In this document: piece by piece, positions 1 through 6,161 of the stretch
How the letters are laid out: each line of letters begins with the position of its first letter
How positions within the stretch are numbered: position 1 is the stretch's first letter
Source: Chloroflexota bacterium
GTDB lineage: Bacteria > Chloroflexota > Anaerolineae > B4-G1
Direction of reading: 5' to 3'
Assembly: GCA_011046405.1 (NCBI GenBank)
Contig: DSAR01000052.1
Coordinates: forward strand, 1 to 11,645
DNA: 11,645 nucleotides
Notes under the pieces: generated by a model
What the model saw: the letters and a program-made list of their open reading frames with translations, nothing else
What the model was told of the DNA's origin: nothing
The model's database searches: none
Translations under genes and position numbers: made by a program

Positions 1-2
1 AG

Positions 3-30
3 GGGGTATGGGGTATGGGGTATGGAGTAT
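3..30. repeat. Heptamer minisatellite, 4 units of GGGGTAT
   Basis: Three perfect GGGGTAT units (3-9, 10-16, 17-23) are followed by one GGAGTAT variant (24-30). The array probably continues left of the window edge. Each unit creates an ATG with the next G (8, 15, 22, 29), so ATGs are offered in all three frames. The first and last share the frame of the downstream kinase. The 9-mer GGAGTATGG at 24-32 recurs at 1346-1354, just after that gene. Confidence 0.85.
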
Positions 31-1339
31 GGATGAGGGAAGGTCGCTGCGGGATGTCGCGGGCGAGTTGCAACGGGCGGCGCTGGCGGCGGTGGATCCG
101 GAGGCGGCCGTGCGGCGGCATCTGCGGCGTGCAGGGGACGCGCTCTTGATCGGCGAACGACGTTACAATTTATCCGATTACGAGCGGGTGTTCGTCGTCG
201 GCGGGGGGAAAGCCTCGGTACCGATGGCGAAAGCCGCTGTCGAGGTGCTGGGGAAACGATTGACCGAGGGCGTGATCGTCGCCAAGTACGGTCACGCCGG
301 TTCGCTGCCTTCGACCCCACGCCTTCAGTTTATCGAGGCGAATCATCCGACGCCCGACGAGCAGGCTGTGCGCGGCGCCCGGGCTGTGGCCGCCCTGGCG
401 CGCCGGGCGACGGAGCGTGATCTGCTGATCTGCCTCATCTCCGGCGGCGCTTCGGCGCTGTTGACGTGGCCTGCGCCAGGGTTGTCGCTGGCGGCGTTGC
501 AGGCGCTGACCGACGACCTGCTCCGTTCCGGCGCGACGATCGACGAGATCAACACCGTGCGCAAACACTGTTCCCGGATCAAGGGAGGAAACCTGGCCCG
601 CCTGGCGGCCCCCGCGACGACGGTGACCCTGATCCTCTCTGACGTGGTCGGCGACCCGCTCGACGTCATCGCCTCCGGCCCCACCGTGCCCGATCCGACG
701 ACGGTGGCTGACGCCCAGGCGGTGCTCGACCGTTACGGCCTCGCCGCCGATCACGAGATCCCATTCCAGGAGACGCCCAAGCCGGGTGATCTGGCCTTCG
801 AGCGAATGCAGCACGTCCTGCTCGGTTCCAACCGGCTGGCGGCGAAGGCAGCGGTGGAACGCGCGCGCGCGTTGGGCTACCACACGCTGTTGTTGAGCAC
901 CTACGTCGAGGGGGAGGCGCGGGAGGTAGCGCGGGTGGCGGCGGCCCTGGCCAAAGGCGTGCGCGCCCACGGCGACCCGGTCGCGCCGCCGGCCTGTCTG
1001 GTGTGGGGCGGCGAGACGACGGTCACAGTCCGGGGGGATGGAAAGGGCGGCCGGAACCAGGAGTTGGCCCTGGCGGCGGCCCTGGCGCTCGACGGCTGGC
1101 CCGGCGTCCTGGTGATGGCCCTGGCGACCGACGGGACCGACGGCCCCACCGACGCCGCTGGCGCCGTCGTCACCGGCGATACAATCGCCCGCGCCCGGGC
1201 GCAGGGGCTCGATCCCCGGGCGGCCCTGGCAGCCAACGACAGCTACCCGTTCTTCGAGGCGCTGGGCGACCTGATTCGCACCTGCCCGACCGGCACCAAC
1301 GTGAACGATCTGTTGTTCGTGTTGGTGGGTAGCGAGTAA
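29..1339 (+). CDS. gckA: Glycerate 2-kinase (DUF4147/MOFRL family)
   Basis: ATP-dependent cytoplasmic kinase predicted to convert D-glycerate to 2-phosphoglycerate, feeding lower glycolysis or gluconeogenesis. Counting from the ATG at 29 (436 aa, normal for the family), the visible signatures are glycine-rich GGGKAS (58-63), SGGASALL (138-145), NTVRKHCSRIKGG (175-187) and SDVVGDPLDVIASGPT (204-219). The C-terminal MOFRL part has GGETTV (327-332), GRNQELALA (341-349), TDGTDGPTDAAGA (367-379) and PTGTNVNDL (420-428). The ATG at 29 is preferred because the seven codons from the alternative ATG at 8 are heptamer-repeat sequence. No clear Shine-Dalgarno is seen, and the frame is open to the left edge. 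It lies 90 bp before the aldolase on the same strand and may be co-transcribed, although the aldolase also has its own promoter. The family call is firm; the substrate is by homology. Confidence 0.92.
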   Translation: MDEGRSLRDVAGELQRAALAAVDPEAAVRRHLRRAGDALLIGERRYNLSDYERVFVVGGGKASVPMAKAAVEVLGKRLTEGVIVAKYGHAGSLPSTPRLQFIEANHPTPDEQAVRGARAVAALARRATERDLLICLISGGASALLTWPAPGLSLAALQALTDDLLRSGATIDEINTVRKHCSRIKGGNLARLAAPATTVTLILSDVVGDPLDVIASGPTVPDPTTVADAQAVLDRYGLAADHEIPFQETPKPGDLAFERMQHVLLGSNRLAAKAAVERARALGYHTLLLSTYVEGEAREVARVAAALAKGVRAHGDPVAPPACLVWGGETTVTVRGDGKGGRNQELALAAALALDGWPGVLVMALATDGTDGPTDAAGAVVTGDTIARARAQGLDPRAALAANDSYPFFEALGDLIRTCPTGTNVNDLLFVLVGSE

Positions 1340-1355
1340 CCGCGAGGAGTATGGG

Positions 1356-1383
1356 TTGATGTTTACCCTGATAGTGCTATACT
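1356..1383 (+). promoter_or_regulatory. Extended -10 promoter of the aldolase gene
   Basis: A -35-like TTGATG (1356-1361) is separated by 16 bp from TATACT (1378-1383), which is preceded by TGC (1375-1377) and so forms a perfect TGnTATACT extended -10. The predicted transcription start is near 1390, giving a leader of about 40 nt that carries a strong ribosome site. No riboswitch-like structure was noticed in the leader. Confidence 0.6.
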
Positions 1384-1429
1384 AAATGGGCGTTCGTTGA
1401 TTGTCAGTATTTGGAAAGAGGAGGGTGAA

Positions 1430-2482
1430 ATGGGTACTGAAATTGTGAAACTATTGGGTGACGAGGCGGAAAGTTTGCTCTCTCACGAATGTCACGGGAT
1501 TCCCCGGTCGATGATCTACACGCCGGGGCCGGATTTCGTGGACCGGGTGATGGCCCAGACCGATCGCTCGCCGACGGTGCTGCGGAATATGCAGTTGATT
1601 TTCAACACCGGGCGACTGGGCGGCACGGGCTATCTCTCCATCTTGCCCGTCGATCAGGGAATCGAGCATTCGGCCGGGGCCTCCTTTGCGCCGAATCCGC
1701 TCTACTTTGATCCGGCCAACATCGTCGAGCTGGCCCTGGCGGGGGGATGCAACGCTGTGGCCTCGACGTTGGGCGTGCTGGGGGCGGTCTCGCGCAAGTA
1801 CGCCCACAAGATCCCGTTCCTGGTCAAGATCAATCACAACGAGTTGCTGACCTACCCCAAGATCCACGACCAGACGCTGTTTGCCGGCGTGCAGCAGGCC
1901 TTCGACCTGGGCGCGGTGGCGGTCGGGGCGACGATCTACTTCGGCTCGCCCGAATCGCGGCGCCAGATCATGGAGATCAGTGAGGCCTTTGCCTACGCCC
2001 ACGAGCTGGGGTTGGTCACGTTCCTGTGGGCCTACCTGCGGAACCCGGCCTTCAAGCACGATGGCGTCGATTACCACGCCGCCGCCGACCTGACGGGCCA
2101 GGGCAACTACCTGGGCGTCACTATCGAGGCCGACGTCATCAAGCAGAAACAGGCGACCAACAACGGCGGTTTCCGGGACATCAACTTCGGCCGGACCGAT
2201 CCCCGGGTCTACGATGAATTGAGCAGCGAGCATCCCGTCGACCTGGTGCGTTACCAGGTGGCCAACTGCTACATGGGCCGCATCGGCCTGATCAACTCCG
2301 GCGGGGCCTCGGGCGAGAATGACCTGGTGCAGGCGGTACGCACGGCCGTGATCAACAAACGGGCCGGCGGCATGGGCCTCATCTCGGGCCGCAAGGCGTT
2401 CCAGAAACCGATGGGGGAGGGGGTCCGCCTGCTCAACGCGATCCAGGACGTGTATCTCTCGGACGAGGTGAACATCGCCTGA
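1430..2482 (+). CDS. fbaB: Class I fructose-bisphosphate aldolase (FbaB/DhnA type)
   Basis: Schiff-base aldolase that reversibly cleaves fructose 1,6-bisphosphate into dihydroxyacetone phosphate and glyceraldehyde 3-phosphate in the cytoplasm. The 350 aa length equals that of E. coli FbaB. Landmarks are LPVDQGIEHS near residue 72, a VKINHNE strand near 132, VGATIYFGS near 165, and ADVIKQK, whose lysine at about 238 is the expected Schiff-base residue by position. A C-terminal INSGGASG phosphate-binding loop follows near 289. The ATG at 1430 is chosen over the in-frame TTG at 1397 because GAGGAGGG (1418-1425) sits at ideal distance before it. Upstream is a dedicated extended -10 promoter and downstream an intrinsic terminator, so the gene can be a monocistron. 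Together with the glycerate kinase it suggests a carbon-metabolism pair. The family call is close to certain. Confidence 0.95.
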   Translation: MGTEIVKLLGDEAESLLSHECHGIPRSMIYTPGPDFVDRVMAQTDRSPTVLRNMQLIFNTGRLGGTGYLSILPVDQGIEHSAGASFAPNPLYFDPANIVELALAGGCNAVASTLGVLGAVSRKYAHKIPFLVKINHNELLTYPKIHDQTLFAGVQQAFDLGAVAVGATIYFGSPESRRQIMEISEAFAYAHELGLVTFLWAYLRNPAFKHDGVDYHAAADLTGQGNYLGVTIEADVIKQKQATNNGGFRDINFGRTDPRVYDELSSEHPVDLVRYQVANCYMGRIGLINSGGASGENDLVQAVRTAVINKRAGGMGLISGRKAFQKPMGEGVRLLNAIQDVYLSDEVNIA

Positions 2483-2538
2483 CGGGGGGCGTTATGGAGG
2501 CTGGCGTGGGTGCTTTGAAAAGTAGCCAGTAGACAGGG

Positions 2539-2582
2539 GACAGGTAGACAAGGGTGAGGAGCTTGTCTACCTGTCTTTTTTT
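2539..2582 (+). terminator. Rho-independent terminator after the aldolase gene
   Basis: A perfect 14-bp stem, GACAGGTAGACAAG (2539-2552) with CTTGTCTACCTGTC (2562-2575), has a 9-nt loop and is followed at once by seven T residues (2576-2582). It lies 56 bp after the aldolase stop. The opposite strand has no T-run after the stem, so it acts in the + direction. The stop codon of the vestigial - strand frame falls inside the stem. Confidence 0.93.
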
Positions 2583-2737
2583 GTCGGTGCTTCAGTAATG
2601 TCGTCCCAATTGATCGGGAGATCGGGGATTTTCCACGTTGGTGGAGGCGTCCACTTTTCCCAACCGTCACAGAAAGGGGCTTGATTGTTCTCCATCAACT
2701 TGACGACTCGTTCTCCATTTTGCAAATCGAGATTCAT
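2567..2737 (-). pseudogene. Vestigial or small hypothetical frame, 56 codons
   Basis: From the ATG at 2737 this frame encodes 56 residues rich in Trp and Pro, including NGERVVKLMENNQA (7-20) and a WEKWTPPPTWKIPDLP stretch (26-41). It stops with TAG inside the aldolase terminator stem. No obvious Shine-Dalgarno is present, although a GTG sits two codons before the ATG. A second exact DNA copy of the GERVVKLMENNQA segment lies upstream at 2752-2789, preceded there by a different, coding-like context (LEETQAIRAE). The 73-bp offset between the copies is not a multiple of three, so the two halves cannot be read together. This looks like the 3' end of a gene broken by a duplication. I do not recognise the family; a real small protein cannot be excluded. 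Confidence 0.35.
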
Positions 2738-2789
2738 TCCCACGACTATCAGCTTGATTGTTCTCCATCAACTTGACGACTCGTTCTCC
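2679..2789. repeat. 38-bp perfect direct repeat, 73 bp apart
   Basis: Positions 2679-2716 and 2752-2789 are identical over 38 bp, beginning GCTTGATTGTTCTCC. Read on the - strand both encode the 13-residue GERVVKLMENNQA. The intervening DNA is unique, so this is a 73-bp unit present about one and a half times, consistent with a slipped or unequal duplication that shifted the reading frame of the flanking vestigial gene. Confidence 0.85.
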
Positions 2790-2843
2790 CTCCGCTCGAA
2801 TGGCCTGGGTTTCTTCAAGAGCGAACAAACCTGTCGTCTGTGT

Positions 2844-2953
2844 GTATCTTCTCAATAAGTTGGGGAGCTGTGGCCGGTCTCCCGACCGAGCCACAGCGGG
2901 CACGGTCAGGAGACCGGCCCGAGCGAGTTTGCCCCGGTTTATTGAGATGATAC
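2844..2953. repeat. 110-bp hairpin element with 15-bp terminal inverted repeats
   Basis: GTATCTTCTCAATAA (2844-2858) and TTATTGAGATGATAC (2939-2953) are inverted copies with one mismatch. GGGG/CCCC (2862-2865 and 2932-2935) continues the outer stem. Inside, GCTGTGGC-CGGTC (2867-2879) pairs with GACCG-A-GCCACAGC (2884-2897). Alternatively GGCCGGTCTCC (2872-2882) pairs perfectly with GGAGACCGGCC (2909-2919). No open reading frame or target-site duplication was identified. The layout resembles a small non-autonomous palindromic element, but a transposon origin is inference. Confidence 0.6.
2867..2897 (-). terminator. Stable hairpin after the HIT gene, possible 3' end of the - strand operon
   Basis: A 13-bp stem with one bulged base and a 4-nt loop lies about 42 nt beyond the HIT stop codon. 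No T-run follows it on the - strand, so it is not a canonical intrinsic terminator. It could stabilise the 3' end of the transcript, or simply be the inside of the repeat element. Confidence 0.3.
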
Positions 2954-3364
2954 GTCTGTATCTTCTTTCAAGTGTTGACGGATGCGTGCGCATAGGGCCG
3001 CGATCTCCTGCTCGTCTCCCCGGGGCGCATCGGGCCATTCATCCACGCGCAAGCCCCAGTACTCGCGCGGCGTGCCGGGATAACGGGGCACGAGCCATAG
3101 GTGCAGATGCGGGACGGCGTGACCCAACACGAACAAGTAGACGTGCTCGGCCCTCTCGCTGTTCGTCAACGCCCGGCTGAGGCGCGCGAACAGCAGCCCG
3201 ATTGCCTGCGCTTCGGCGTCGGTCAGGTCGGCCAGGCCCGGCACGTGACGCCGGGGCTCGACCATCAGGGTGCCCAGGTATGCCGTCGACTGGCCCTCGG
3301 GGATGCCGGCGTGACCGGCGTAGACCCGGTCGTCCTCGTAGATCGCACCGCCCGGCGCCGACAC
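2939..3364 (-). CDS. HIT-family nucleotide-binding protein
   Basis: Small cytoplasmic protein (141 aa) of the histidine-triad superfamily, whose members hydrolyse or transfer nucleotidyl groups from NMP-linked substrates such as Ap4A, NMP-lysine or adenylylated ends. The N-terminal half has the usual FEDDRV-like IYEDDRVYA (8-16) and GTLMVEPRRHVPGLADLTDAE (31-51). The triad lies at PHLHLWLVPRYP (85-96): H86-L-H88-L-W90. The middle, nucleophilic His88 is kept but the third His is Trp, so chemistry or substrate may differ from Hint/Fhit. The start is GTG at 3364, preceded by a G-rich GGGGGGTGG stretch. The last codons and TAA lie within a 15-bp repeat (2939-2953). It is the last gene of the - strand group, 47 nt after the SEDS-PBP gene. 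Fold certain; substrate unknown. Confidence 0.85.
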   Translation of the reverse strand: MSAPGGAIYEDDRVYAGHAGIPEGQSTAYLGTLMVEPRRHVPGLADLTDAEAQAIGLLFARLSRALTNSERAEHVYLFVLGHAVPHLHLWLVPRYPGTPREYWGLRVDEWPDAPRGDEQEIAALCARIRQHLKEDTDVSSQ

Positions 3365-3376
3365 CCACCCCCCGAT

Positions 3377-3391
3377 TTATTGAGAAGATAC
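3377..3391. repeat. Third copy of the 15-bp repeat, upstream of the HIT gene
   Basis: TTATTGAGAAGATAC here is the exact reverse complement of 2844-2858 and matches 2939-2953 in the same orientation with one mismatch. In the direction of the HIT gene, one copy lies 12 bp before the start codon and one covers the stop codon, so the gene is bracketed by direct copies. It lies in the 47-nt gap after the SEDS-PBP stop. Confidence 0.7.
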
Positions 3392-3411
3392 ATGCGAATG
3401 ATAAATTCGGA

Positions 3412-6156
3412 TCACTGTGTGACCTGTTCCAACAGCATCGCGCCGATTTCGGCCGCTGACCGGGGATCGGCCGTCTGCTCGAGGAGCACGGCGACGGCGT
3501 AACGGGGTTCGTCTCCAGACGCGGCGCCGGGCGTCACGCCGAGGAACCAGGCCAGCGATCCCAACTTTCGACCCGAGATCGCTGCGCCGGTGTGGCCGAC
3601 GACGTCGGGGCCGTAGGCGGGCCAGGTAGCCAAGATCGTTTTGGCGACCTCCGCCGGGATGATGGGGGTCACGGTACTTGCCCGGGGGAAGGTCTGCCAT
3701 TGACGCTCGGCGTCCTGGATGCGCAGCACCAGGTGCGGAGTGGGCATGTTACCCTGGTTAGCCAGGGTGCCTGCTACCAGCGCCATATGGAGCGGCGACA
3801 CGGTCAGTTTTCCCTGTCCAATCGCCTCATCTTGGAGACTGAGCGTTTGGGAAAGCCACATGTCTGTCTCAATCGCTGTGCTCGGAATCGTCAGCGAGGG
3901 GGCCGTGGTGAGCGACCAACGGGCTATCCCGTCGTGCAGGCCAGCAGTGCCCAGCCGCTCACCGAGGTCGGCGAAGGGCGCGGGACAGGCGGCAGCGTAG
4001 GCCCGGGCCAGCGTGTGGGGCTGGGAAATCGGCCCGCTGCATCCGAACAACATCCCATTGATGGGCAATTGGGCCTCGGCGTCGGGGGTGAGGGTGGAGA
4101 GTGTGGCCCGGTCCTGGAGCAGGGCCTCGGCCAGGATGACGGTCTGGAGGGCGGCGCCCGGCTGGTAGAGCCCCTGGGTGGCCCGATTGACCAGCGGGGC
4201 GGATGGATCCTCGCGCAAACTCTCCCACAACTCGCCCAGCCGGTTGGGGTCGAAGGTCGGCGCGGAGGCCAGGACCAGGATGTCGCCGGTGACTGCGTCG
4301 ATCAGGACGGCGGCGCCGCTGTGATCGCTCAACGCGCGCTGGGCCTCCGTTTGCAAAGCAGCGTCGAGGGTCAGTTGCAGGTCGCGTCCGTGGGGGGGCT
4401 GATGGCGCAACTCGGCCCAGGCTGCCTGCCAGACATCACGGTCAGTCTCGCCCCGCAGTTGAGCGTCGAAGGCAGCCTCGATGCCGCCGACGCCGTAGCG
4501 CAGGCTGGCGTAGCCCACGGCGGGGGCCGTCTCTGGCACCGGGTAGATGCGCCTGACGACGCCATTGTCAGAGACGTTCACGTCGGCTAACAGCGCGCCA
4601 TCCCGATCGAGGATGCGCCCCCGCACGATACGTTGCTCGTAGAGGACGCGCCGGGGATTATCCTCTCGCCCTTTCAACTTGTCAGCCCGTGCAATCGACC
4701 AGTACCCGCATTGGACAGCCAACAGGGCCAGGGCCAGGGAGAGCACAGCGACGACGTGGTAGATTGCTAGATTGGTAGATTGGTAAACCGGTAGATTGGT
4801 AGATTGGTAAACCGGTGTACCGGTATACCGGTTTACCAATCTACCGTTATGACCACTGATGCGGAGGAGGAGGGCCAGGGCGATGAAACTGGTCAGTAGT
4901 GAGCTACCACCGTAGGAAAGGAAGGGTGCCGTGACGCCGGTGATGGGCGCCAGCCTGGCGTTGCCGGCCATGATGACCCAGGCCTGGACGATCAGGCCGA
5001 TGACGAGCCCGGCGGCGAGGAGACGCTCGAAGGGGCGGCGGGCCTGGATAGCGATGCGGAATCCGCGCAGGAGAAGCACGCCGTATAAGGCCAGCAGGGC
5101 CAGGACGCCAGCCAGTCCGAATTCCTCGGCGAGGGCGGCGAATATGAAGTCGGTGTGCACGGCGGGGATATAGGTCGGGTCGCCCAATCCCAACCCACGC
5201 CCGAAGATGCCGCCGGATCCTAGCGCCAGCAGGCTCTGCACGATCTGGAACGCGCGGTCGGCGGCGTTGGGCCAGGGGTCGATCCACCCGTCCACGCGCA
5301 GGGCGACGCGGTCCGAAAGGAGATAGCCCGCCAGCCCTGCCAGGGCGAAGAAGGCCAGCCCGGCGGCGACGTATTGCCATTGTCCCGTCGCCAGGTAGAG
5401 CATGGCCAGGAAGGTGAAGAAGAACAGCATCCCAGCCCCCAGGTCCTGTTGCCAGGCCAGCAGGACGATGGTCAGCCCGAACATGACCAGCAAGGGGCCG
5501 ACGTAGGCCAGGGGGGGCAGTGTCCACTGGCCCAGGCGCAGCCTTTCGGACGTGAGCATCTCGCCTCGCTCGGCCAGGTACGAGGCCAGGTAGACGATCA
5601 TCAGCAGTTTGAGCGGCTCTGAGGGTTGGAGGTAGAGGCCCCATCCACCCAGCCATAGGCGCAGCCCGTAACCGGAGGGATTGACGCCGAACAGGAGGGT
5701 GGCAGCCAGCAGGAGCAGTCCGCCCAGGAGCCAGGTATAGCGGAAGCGCCGCAACCAGCGCAGATTCTCGCTCAGCCGGACGACGAGCAGACAGGCAACG
5801 ACAGAGACGAGCACCCAGACCGCCTGGCGCAGAAGGAAATTGCTGGCCAACCGGCCGATGAGCAGCAGGCTCCACCCAGTCATCAGTCCGGTGGTGGGGA
5901 GCAGCAGCGGGTCGCGGTGGGGCAGGTAGCGATTCAGGGCGTAGTGTGCGCCGCCGAACGAGAGCGACCAGGCGGCCAGTGCCAGCGCCAGGTGAGGGAG
6001 GACGACGCGCAAGTCGCTCCCGGCGAATCGCTCGTCGGCGACGGCCAGCGTGACCGCGCCGACGAGCAGAAACGCGAAGGCTACCAGGAGCAGGTTGCGT
6101 TCGTGGTGGATTGAAGGGACGTGAGTTGACGTGCTTTTGAAAGGTTGAGTTTCCAA
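3412..6156 (-). CDS. SEDS glycosyltransferase fused to a degenerate penicillin-binding domain
   Basis: A 914-residue membrane protein joining a FtsW/RodA/SpoVE (SEDS) peptidoglycan polymerase (about 20-433) to a class B PBP (about 468-914). The SEDS half has roughly ten to twelve hydrophobic helices, LQPSEPLK (176-183), WIDPWP (291-296), HTDFIFA with the catalytic Asp336 (E. coli RodA Asp262), and PFLSYGGSSLL (411-421). The PBP half has a membrane anchor (468-482), RGRILDRDG (512-520), LTLDAALQ (595-602) and NRATQGLYQPG (657-667). All three transpeptidase motifs are lost: A668-A-L-Q671 for SxxK, A723-C-P725 for SxN, H855-T-G for KTG. The likely start is TTG at 6156, 5 nt after the rtcB stop; no in-frame ATG or GTG lies between there and the SEDS motifs. 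The open frame upstream of 6156 is rtcB read out of phase. The linker (438-463) is encoded by a minisatellite. Confidence 0.88.
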   Translation of the reverse strand: METQPFKSTSTHVPSIHHERNLLLVAFAFLLVGAVTLAVADERFAGSDLRVVLPHLALALAAWSLSFGGAHYALNRYLPHRDPLLLPTTGLMTGWSLLLIGRLASNFLLRQAVWVLVSVVACLLVVRLSENLRWLRRFRYTWLLGGLLLLAATLLFGVNPSGYGLRLWLGGWGLYLQPSEPLKLLMIVYLASYLAERGEMLTSERLRLGQWTLPPLAYVGPLLVMFGLTIVLLAWQQDLGAGMLFFFTFLAMLYLATGQWQYVAAGLAFFALAGLAGYLLSDRVALRVDGWIDPWPNAADRAFQIVQSLLALGSGGIFGRGLGLGDPTYIPAVHTDFIFAALAEEFGLAGVLALLALYGVLLLRGFRIAIQARRPFERLLAAGLVIGLIVQAWVIMAGNARLAPITGVTAPFLSYGGSSLLTSFIALALLLRISGHNGRLVNRYTGTPVYQSTNLPVYQSTNLAIYHVVAVLSLALALLAVQCGYWSIARADKLKGREDNPRRVLYEQRIVRGRILDRDGALLADVNVSDNGVVRRIYPVPETAPAVGYASLRYGVGGIEAAFDAQLRGETDRDVWQAAWAELRHQPPHGRDLQLTLDAALQTEAQRALSDHSGAAVLIDAVTGDILVLASAPTFDPNRLGELWESLREDPSAPLVNRATQGLYQPGAALQTVILAEALLQDRATLSTLTPDAEAQLPINGMLFGCSGPISQPHTLARAYAAACPAPFADLGERLGTAGLHDGIARWSLTTAPSLTIPSTAIETDMWLSQTLSLQDEAIGQGKLTVSPLHMALVAGTLANQGNMPTPHLVLRIQDAERQWQTFPRASTVTPIIPAEVAKTILATWPAYGPDVVGHTGAAISGRKLGSLAWFLGVTPGAASGDEPRYAVAVLLEQTADPRSAAEIGAMLLEQVTQ
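4768..4845. repeat. 24-bp tandem repeat plus 19-bp palindrome inside the SEDS-PBP gene
   Basis: Two perfect 24-bp units starting TAGATTGGTAGATTGG occupy 4768-4791 and 4792-4815. The end of the second unit (4798-4816) is the exact reverse complement of 4827-4845, giving a 19-bp stem around a 10-nt loop that is itself palindromic. Because 24 is a multiple of three the frame stays open, encoding the octapeptide NLPVYQST repeatedly. It lies exactly at the junction of the two domains. Confidence 0.9.
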
Positions 6157-6161
6157 CCCGA

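Larger units (their letters stand above)
2483..2938. other. Convergent intergenic region, no intact gene recognised
   Basis: This spacer separates the two convergent gene groups. It contains, left to right, the aldolase terminator (2539-2582), a vestigial - strand reading frame (2567-2737), a 38-bp direct repeat (2679-2789) and most of a hairpin-rich element (2844-2953). The stretch 2583-2860 is visibly richer in A/T than the flanking genes, which fits acquired or decaying DNA. No tRNA or small-RNA signature was recognised. Confidence 0.7.

Noticed and set aside
170..970. Long antisense open frame within the glycerate kinase gene
   Set aside because: Arg/Gln-rich shadow translation with no family motif; the + strand kinase signatures cover the same DNA completely.
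2667..3038. 123-codon - strand frame spanning the HIT 3' end and the spacer
   Set aside because: Its first part is the HIT gene read out of phase and its middle is the hairpin element; only the end near the 38-bp repeats looks coding-like, and that is described as a remnant.
3395..3412. Small CGAAT/ATTCG inverted repeat after the SEDS-PBP stop as a terminator
   Set aside because: Only a 5-bp A/T-rich stem without a T-run; too weak to call.
3592..4590. 332-codon + strand open frame opposite the PBP domain
   Set aside because: Gly/Gln-rich low-complexity translation antisense to a recognisable PBP fold; high GC produces such frames.
4768..4845. CRISPR-like direct repeats
   Set aside because: The units abut without spacers, there are only two, and the sequence is coding and palindromic.
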